Source: JBBTYZ01 sp038061595
Lineage (GTDB): Bacteria > Patescibacteriota > Minisyncoccia > UBA6257 > GWB1-50-10
Reading direction: 5' to 3'
DNA: 36,637 bases
NCBI GenBank assembly: GCA_038061595.1
Contig: JBBTYZ010000024.1
Location: forward strand, 1 to 36,637
Each line of letters starts with the position of its first letter. Position 1 is the first letter of the stretch. This document shows, piece after piece, positions 32,228 to 36,637 of this stretch. The notes under the pieces were generated by a model, which saw nothing but the letters and a program-made list of their open reading frames with translations, had not been told where the DNA came from and did no database searches. A program made the position numbers and the translations under genes.

Positions 32228-32866
32228 ATGGCAGAAACATCATTACCAACACAAAAATTTGTAGATGTGAAATCAATAAAAGATGGTATCCTTTATTTAA
32301 AAAATGGAGGGTTACGTCAATTACTAATAGTAGGTGGAATAAACTTTGACCTTAAATCCGAAGAAGAACAAAACCTAATACTTTCGAGTTTTCAAAATTT
32401 TTTGAACACGCTTGATTTTTCTGTCCAATTTTTCATCCATTCCAGAAAAATAAACATTGATGAGTATTTGGAAATGTTGGGAAAAAGAAAGACTGAAGAA
32501 ACGAACGAACTCTTAAGGATTCAAATAGAAGATTACATTTCGTTTATTCGTTCGTTTGTTGCCGAAAATCCAATAATAAGTAAAACTTTTTTTACGGTTG
32601 TGCCCTACGATCCAGTCTTTATGTCAAATAAAACAGGAGGGATTTTTAGTCTGTTTCAGAAGAAAACCGACGGGACAAAACAGCTCGAAGCCCAAAAACA
32701 AATCGAGCAATTATCACATCGCGTGAATCAGGTAATAAGCGGCTTCCAACAAATTGGTTTAAGGGCAACTGCATTGAACGACGAAGAACTTATCGAGCTC
32801 TTCTATAATATGTATAATCCCCAACTGATTGAAAAAAAGGGCCTAGAGATAGCCAAACAAAAATGA
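32228..32866 (+). CDS. VirB4/TraC N-terminal-domain protein
   Basis: A 212-residue protein. The pattern (VDVKSIKDGILYLKNGGLRQLLIVGGINFDLKSEEEQNLILSSFQNFLNTLDFSVQFFIHSRKINI) is that of the N-terminal domain of VirB4/TraC ATPases, without the P-loop. The ATPase part is a separate gene at 32987. Together their lengths (212 plus 583) equal one whole VirB4. They are separated by element B, which starts right after this gene's TGA. TATAAC-like and TAAAAT-like boxes lie 6-16 nt before the ATG, so an internal promoter is possible. Confidence 0.8.
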   Translation: MAETSLPTQKFVDVKSIKDGILYLKNGGLRQLLIVGGINFDLKSEEEQNLILSSFQNFLNTLDFSVQFFIHSRKINIDEYLEMLGKRKTEETNELLRIQIEDYISFIRSFVAENPIISKTFFTVVPYDPVFMSNKTGGIFSLFQKKTDGTKQLEAQKQIEQLSHRVNQVISGFQQIGLRATALNDEELIELFYNMYNPQLIEKKGLEIAKQK

Positions 32867-32988
32867 ATCCCGTTAGAGACAAACAAAGCATCAATCTCAT
32901 GATTTACAACAAAACAAAAACAATCCACACAACAAAGGTCAGGTCGTCTATCTACGGAAGCGCAATCGCTTCCTGTCTCTAACGGGAT
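32867..32988 (+). promoter_or_regulatory. Structured intercistronic element B (candidate new RNA motif)
   Basis: A perfect 15-bp inverted repeat: ATCCCGTTAGAGACA (32867-32881) with TGTCTCTAACGGGAT (32974-32988). The first arm follows the TGA at once, and the last two bases are the AT of the ATG at 32987. Hairpin GGAAGCG-CAAT-CGCTTCC (32956-32973) abuts the 3' arm. The loop contains AGCATCAAT, AAAAACAAT and CAAAGGTCA, shared with element A at 7297-7427, although the stems differ in sequence. It would hide the start codon when folded. Confidence 0.75.
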
Positions 32989-34738
32989 GAAAATAAAGGT
33001 TCCGCAAGCATATAAACCGGGCGCCGAAGATGTCCCTAATGTAATCGCCCCTTCGGGAATGGCCGTTGAATCAAATTATCTGAAACTAGGTGATTATTTC
33101 GCAAAAACATTTTTTGTCTTTACCTATCCAAGGTTTTTATCGAGCGGGTGGTTCTCCCCGATAATAAACATGGCCGAAATGATGGATATTTCAATTTTCA
33201 CTCATCCAATGGATACCGCCTTGGCTCTAAAAAATCTAAAAAAGAAGGTTGCGCAAATTGAAGCTGAGCTTTCAGAAAAACAAGAAAAGGGTTCGGTACG
33301 CGATCCCGTCTTGGAAACCGCCTATCAAGACGTGGAAAATTTAAGGGATTCTCTTCAACAGGCGAGAGAAAAACTTTTTGAGGTTGGGATTTATATAACA
33401 ATTTACGGCTCAAGCGAAGAGGGTCTTCGCAAACTAGAAAACACCTTGGAATCAATGCTCGAATCAAAGCTTGTTTATATAAAACCGTCCCTTTTTAGAC
33501 AGCTAGAGGGTTTCAATTCAACGCTCCCTTTGGGACAAGACCGACTTCAAGCACACACGCCTCTCAATTCTGGTCCAGCTTCGTCTATCTTTCCCTTTAT
33601 TTCACCAGACCTTACTTCTGACAAAGGGATTATGTATGGCGTCAATCTCCATAACAATGGTTTGGTAATTTTTGATAGATTTTCTTTAGAGAATGCGAAC
33701 AGCGTTGTGTTCGCAAAATCTGGCTCAGGAAAGTCATATGCTAGCAAACTTGGAATTATTCGCTCTTTGATGATGGGTCAAAATGTTATTGTGATTGACC
33801 CAGAAAATGAATATCAGAACTTAGCGAATGCCGTAGGTGGAAGTTATTTTAAAATCTCGCTTACTTCCCCGAACCACGTAAATCCTTTTGATATACCAGT
33901 AATCCCAGAAGGTGAGGAGCCAGCGGATGTATTTAAGTCTCATATTCTAAATCTAACCGGGCTGGTGAAGCTTATGTTAAAAGAGGTAACCCCAGAAGAA
34001 GATGCGCTCTTGGATAGAGTTATCAACGAAACCTATGCTTCGCGCGACATCACGCCAGAAAGTTTTTCTGCAGACACAGTAATGCAACCGCCCCTCTTAG
34101 GAGATTTGCAAACAATTTTAGAAAACACCGATGGCGGCAAAAACATCGCAACGCGTTTGGATAAATTTGTGCACGGCTCTTACGCCGGTTTCACGAATGC
34201 CCCAACGAACGTAGATATAAAAAATCGCTTGATAGTTTTCTCTATTCGGGATTTAGAAGAAGAATTAAGGCCAATTGCCATGTATATAGTTTTGAACTTC
34301 GTTTGGAATCTTGTGCGATCGGAATTAAAACAACGACTTCTAATCATTGACGAAGCTTGGTGGATGATGAAATACAAAGACAGCGCCCAATTTCTTTTCG
34401 GACTCGTGAAGCGGGCGAGAAAGTATTACTTGGGCATAACGACGATTACTCAAGATGTAGAAGATTTTCTTAAATCCGAATACGGCAGACCAATTGTTAC
34501 GAATTCCTCAATACAGCTATTAATGAAGCAATCGCCGTCTTCGATTGGAGCGGTAGCGCAAGCATTCGCCTTAACCGAGGGGGAAAAAGCCTTTCTTCTA
34601 GAAGCTGGAGTAGGAGAGGGGCTTTTCTTTGCGGGCATGAAACACGTGGCAATAAAAATAATCCCTTCGTACACAGAAGACCAAATAATAACAACCAATC
34701 CAGAACAAATAATGGAAATAAAGGGAATTAAAAAATGA
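32987..34738 (+). CDS. VirB4-type ATPase of the type IV secretion system
   Basis: A 583-residue protein. Walker A is AKSGSGKSYASKL (near residue 243), Walker B is RLLIIDEAWWMM (about 452), and the late segments GITTITQDVEDFLKSEYGRPIVTNSSIQLLMKQSP and ALTEGEKAFLLEAGVGEGLFFAGMKHVAIKI are typical VirB4. It powers assembly and transport. A coiled-coil region (about 80-130) is inserted before the ATPase domain. The N-terminal VirB4 domain is a separate upstream gene. The ATG lies at the very end of element B's stem and has no separate ribosome site, so translation may be regulated by that structure. Confidence 0.95.
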   Translation: MKIKVPQAYKPGAEDVPNVIAPSGMAVESNYLKLGDYFAKTFFVFTYPRFLSSGWFSPIINMAEMMDISIFTHPMDTALALKNLKKKVAQIEAELSEKQEKGSVRDPVLETAYQDVENLRDSLQQAREKLFEVGIYITIYGSSEEGLRKLENTLESMLESKLVYIKPSLFRQLEGFNSTLPLGQDRLQAHTPLNSGPASSIFPFISPDLTSDKGIMYGVNLHNNGLVIFDRFSLENANSVVFAKSGSGKSYASKLGIIRSLMMGQNVIVIDPENEYQNLANAVGGSYFKISLTSPNHVNPFDIPVIPEGEEPADVFKSHILNLTGLVKLMLKEVTPEEDALLDRVINETYASRDITPESFSADTVMQPPLLGDLQTILENTDGGKNIATRLDKFVHGSYAGFTNAPTNVDIKNRLIVFSIRDLEEELRPIAMYIVLNFVWNLVRSELKQRLLIIDEAWWMMKYKDSAQFLFGLVKRARKYYLGITTITQDVEDFLKSEYGRPIVTNSSIQLLMKQSPSSIGAVAQAFALTEGEKAFLLEAGVGEGLFFAGMKHVAIKIIPSYTEDQIITTNPEQIMEIKGIKK

Positions 34739-35052
34739 ACAAATTCAGCATATCAGAAATTACGGTAGGTGTTATGGGAACTCTGTTTGTAGACGGCGTT
34801 TCTGCTCTTTTGGACACAACTCTCATAGGGGCTGCGATAATGCCAGTGGTACAGAGTTTCGCGACCTGGTACATAGGCCGTTGGGTTAAAAGTAAGGGCG
34901 GCACAACTACTTTCCTAAGAGAGGTTGTGAAATACGCATCCAATCTTCTGCCTTGGATTCCAACAACGTTTTTAACATTCGTAGTTGTCGTTATCATGCA
35001 AAACCGCGGAGTATCGGAGCCGACCCTAAGCACCGCTGAAGCAACATTATGA
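34735..35052 (+). CDS. Small membrane protein of T4SS operon
   Basis: A 105-residue protein with two hydrophobic segments: about 10-45 (VGVMGTLFVDGVSALLDTTLIGAAIMPVVQSFATWYI) and about 70-90 (WIPTTFLTFVVVVIM). Its ATG overlaps the virB4 stop and its stop overlaps the next ATG (both ATGA), so it is translationally coupled on both sides. No family recognised. Confidence 0.65.
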   Translation: MNKFSISEITVGVMGTLFVDGVSALLDTTLIGAAIMPVVQSFATWYIGRWVKSKGGTTTFLREVVKYASNLLPWIPTTFLTFVVVVIMQNRGVSEPTLSTAEATL

Positions 35053-35717
35053 AGAAAATTAATATATCAATAATTTTTCTATCTTTTATTTTCGTGTTTA
35101 TAGCAAATGCCCAATCAAGGCCTCAGGTAATTTTAACTTGGCAAGCAAATAATTTTTACCCCTCTGATTACGAAGGTAAGGCGCTAGCGACCAAAAACAC
35201 TCCGATTTCGGTTTCGGTTGAAGTAATAAAAGATAATAAAATAATTGATTTGTCGCGCGCAAGCTTTACCTGGTACTTAGACGAAAAATCAGTGACTAGC
35301 GGTGATGGATTAAAAGACTATTCTTTTAATATAACTGAACCAGTGGGAGGAGAACATTTCGTAAGGGTGCAAATTAGACTCGGTCAAGAATTATTTGAGG
35401 ACTCTATTAGGATCACCGTGTCGCCGTTTTTAACGGTTGTTAGTATTCCATATCCGAACGGTTCAATCCAACAAGGGGACAAGGTAATAATTGAAGCAAT
35501 TCCGTATTTCTTCAACATTTCTTCTCTTGGAGATTTGAGTTTCTCTTGGCAAGTAAATAATCAAAAACAAGAGAGTGTCGGCGACAATGCTCTTAGTCTA
35601 ATTATCGGCTCGATCTCTTCTCAAAGCCAAAAAATAATTCAAATAACAACATTCGTTCAGAACAAAAAGAATCAGTTAGAGTTTTCAAACGTCAAAAAAA
35701 ATCTAATAATAAAATAA
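35049..35717 (+). CDS. Exported beta-sandwich (Ig-like) protein of T4SS operon
   Basis: A 222-residue protein. The signal peptide is MKKINISIIFLSFIFVFIANAQS, with cleavage likely after NAQ or ANA. The rest is beta-rich: VILTWQANNFYPSDYEGKALATKNTPISVSVEV, SFTWYLDEKSV, GEHFVRVQIRL and LSFSWQVNNQK look like two successive Ig/PKD-type domains (the W-Y and D-x-x-x-Y spacing). Ig-fold domains at the cell surface often mediate adhesion or assembly. Coupled by ATGA overlap to the previous small membrane protein. Confidence 0.72.
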   Translation: MKKINISIIFLSFIFVFIANAQSRPQVILTWQANNFYPSDYEGKALATKNTPISVSVEVIKDNKIIDLSRASFTWYLDEKSVTSGDGLKDYSFNITEPVGGEHFVRVQIRLGQELFEDSIRITVSPFLTVVSIPYPNGSIQQGDKVIIEAIPYFFNISSLGDLSFSWQVNNQKQESVGDNALSLIIGSISSQSQKIIQITTFVQNKKNQLEFSNVKKNLIIK

Positions 35718-35721
35718 GATA

Positions 35722-36637
35722 ATGAAAAAAAACATTTTATTTAAAGCCATAATCTTGATTGGTGTTTTCATAACCCTTTCTGCGGTTGTCTCGGCAGCCG
35801 AACCATTGAGTTTAAAATTCTCCGGACCGAGTGGGCCTGCGGGAGGTGATTTCATAGGTTATGTTTCGCGTTTATATGTTTTTGCAGTCGGAGTCGCCGG
35901 AGTGTTTGCGGTTGGAATGATTGTCGCAGGAGCAATAATATACTCAACCTCCGGCGGAGGCGATAGGAAAAGGGAGGGTATAAACTACATAACGTCGGCT
36001 TTATGGGGCGTGGCTCTACTCTTGGGGTCTTACCTGATTCTCAAAACCGTAAATCCTCGGCTAGTAGAATTAAGAGAGCCTAGTATTGAGCGATTGAGTC
36101 CGTGTACCGCCGCAACAGCATCGGGAACTCCGTGTACTGGTAATTATTCATATTCTTCTGCTGGCACACCGGCAGGTCAGTGTCCGAACGCATCTAATAC
36201 GTCTTGTTTTTTTAATCCGTCGGCGCCTAGTTCAACTTCCGCGTGCAATTTTCAAAACGAAGACGAATCCTGTCTATCAATAAACAAATCCACTCAGGCA
36301 TGCAGGGTTCCTTCTTTATCCAACTTCCCAAGACCAGGCAATGCCGGATGTGTTTGTCCTAACTGCACTCCTTTAATAGGCTTCCCTGTTACAGAAACTG
36401 CTTGTGGGGGCAATATAAGCCAACAAGCTGGCCTTGGTGTTTGTTTTTTGGAAGAAAGCGTTAAGGACAAGGCTCGGGTTTTCGTGGGTATTATGAGCCC
36501 ATTTAACTGGAAAATTACCGAGGGCTTTCCACCTATTAACGCGCACCAGACTACTTGTCACTATACTGGTCGCTGTTTCGATTTTTCGGTGCAATCGCCA
36601 AACTTTTCGTCTAGTGAATTTTGTACTCGGTTAAAAT
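35722..36637 (+). CDS. VirB2-like pilin with Cys-rich, M15-peptidase-like C-terminus (partial at right edge)
   Basis: About 305 codons stay open to the window edge. The signal peptide ends VSAAEP (about residue 28). Two membrane helices (about 48-73 and 86-106) around the loop YSTSGGGDRKREGINY are VirB2/TrbC-like. Then follows a Cys-rich linker (about 15 Cys). Near the edge, WKITEGFPPINAHQTTCHYTGRCFDFSV resembles the TSGYR...SxHxxGxAxD core of M15/D-Ala-D-Ala peptidases, with two extra Cys bracketing the motif. If right, this is a pilin-type anchor carrying a wall hydrolase. Only the N-terminal topology is firm; the peptidase call is tentative because the remaining motif is outside the window. 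Confidence 0.6.
   Translation, partial: MKKNILFKAIILIGVFITLSAVVSAAEPLSLKFSGPSGPAGGDFIGYVSRLYVFAVGVAGVFAVGMIVAGAIIYSTSGGGDRKREGINYITSALWGVALLLGSYLILKTVNPRLVELREPSIERLSPCTAATASGTPCTGNYSYSSAGTPAGQCPNASNTSCFFNPSAPSSTSACNFQNEDESCLSINKSTQACRVPSLSNFPRPGNAGCVCPNCTPLIGFPVTETACGGNISQQAGLGVCFLEESVKDKARVFVGIMSPFNWKITEGFPPINAHQTTCHYTGRCFDFSVQSPNFSSSEFCTRLK

Noticed and set aside
32867..32988. Group I or II intron or known riboswitch
   Set aside because: Far too short for a self-splicing intron with its catalytic core, and I see no known riboswitch core.
22840..36637. Recoded TGA (code 25 as in Gracilibacteria)
   Set aside because: TGA clearly serves as stop in many ATGA overlaps and no conserved gene reads through TGA.

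Overview
The window looks like a chromosomal piece of a Patescibacteria/CPR genome, most likely Parcubacteria-like. The reasons are small tightly packed genes, ATGA start/stop overlaps, many short exported proteins of unknown function, and a VirB4/PrgI/VirB6-type secretion gene cluster with several small VirB2-like pilins next to ordinary housekeeping genes. TGA is used as a normal stop, so this is not a code-25 lineage. The lineage call is inference from gene content; there is no rRNA in the window.

Layout. 1-2597 (minus): a beta-CASP metallo-beta-lactamase nuclease cut by the left edge, then a two-gene operon of a divergent Nudix-like protein and an unknown protein. 2702-4059 (minus): a small membrane protein, a DEDDy exonuclease and a YkuK-like RNase H-fold protein. 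4065-4465: a 270-bp nested inverted-repeat element and tRNA-Leu(UAG). 4667-6063 (plus): a GC-rich operon of an SPFH/band-7 protein and a small membrane protein. 6141-12205 (minus): three VirB2-like pilins, an anchored solute-binding protein, gyrA, a small membrane protein and a metallo-beta-lactamase fold that has lost its metal ligands. 12345-13436 (plus): a ribosomal protein S1. 13436-13706: a second nested inverted-repeat element. 13730-18846 (minus): recA, a RodZ-like protein, ftsK, and a P-loop kinase fused to a CYTH domain. 18951-20687 (plus): a HAD phosphatase and a phosphomannomutase split by a frameshift. 20765-21770: two GC-rich orphan membrane-protein genes. 22091-24372: yraN, a DksA/TraR protein and comM, downstream of a three-copy palindrome array. 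24375-25343 (minus): a LysM/M23 peptidase. 25439-36637 (plus): rsmA and then a long type IV secretion operon (exported proteins, VirB6/TrbL, PrgI, the two halves of VirB4, small exported proteins, and a VirB2-like protein running off the right edge).

Two gene populations are interleaved. The AT-richer core genes (gyrA, recA, rsmA, dksA, comM, T4SS) mostly have no Shine-Dalgarno sequence, and several have a -10-like box so close to the ATG that a leaderless or near-leaderless mRNA is likely. The GC-richer genes (MBL nuclease, Nudix pair, SPFH pair, kinase-CYTH, the two membrane orphans) mostly have an AGGAGG-type ribosome site, a near-consensus TTGACA/17-18/TATAAT-like promoter of their own, and often an intrinsic terminator.

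The best candidate for something undescribed is a pair of homologous structured elements, 7297-7427 (minus) and 32867-32988 (plus). Each fills exactly the gap between the stop codon of one secretion-locus gene and the start codon of the next. Both have a perfect long terminal stem running from ATCCC to GGGAT, where that final AT belongs to the downstream ATG. Both have a hairpin with a 4-nt loop abutting the 3' arm, and both share the loop blocks AGC(A)ATCAAT, AAAAACAAT and CAAAGGTCA. The stem sequences differ but remain complementary, which points to a conserved RNA structure that would bury the start codon.
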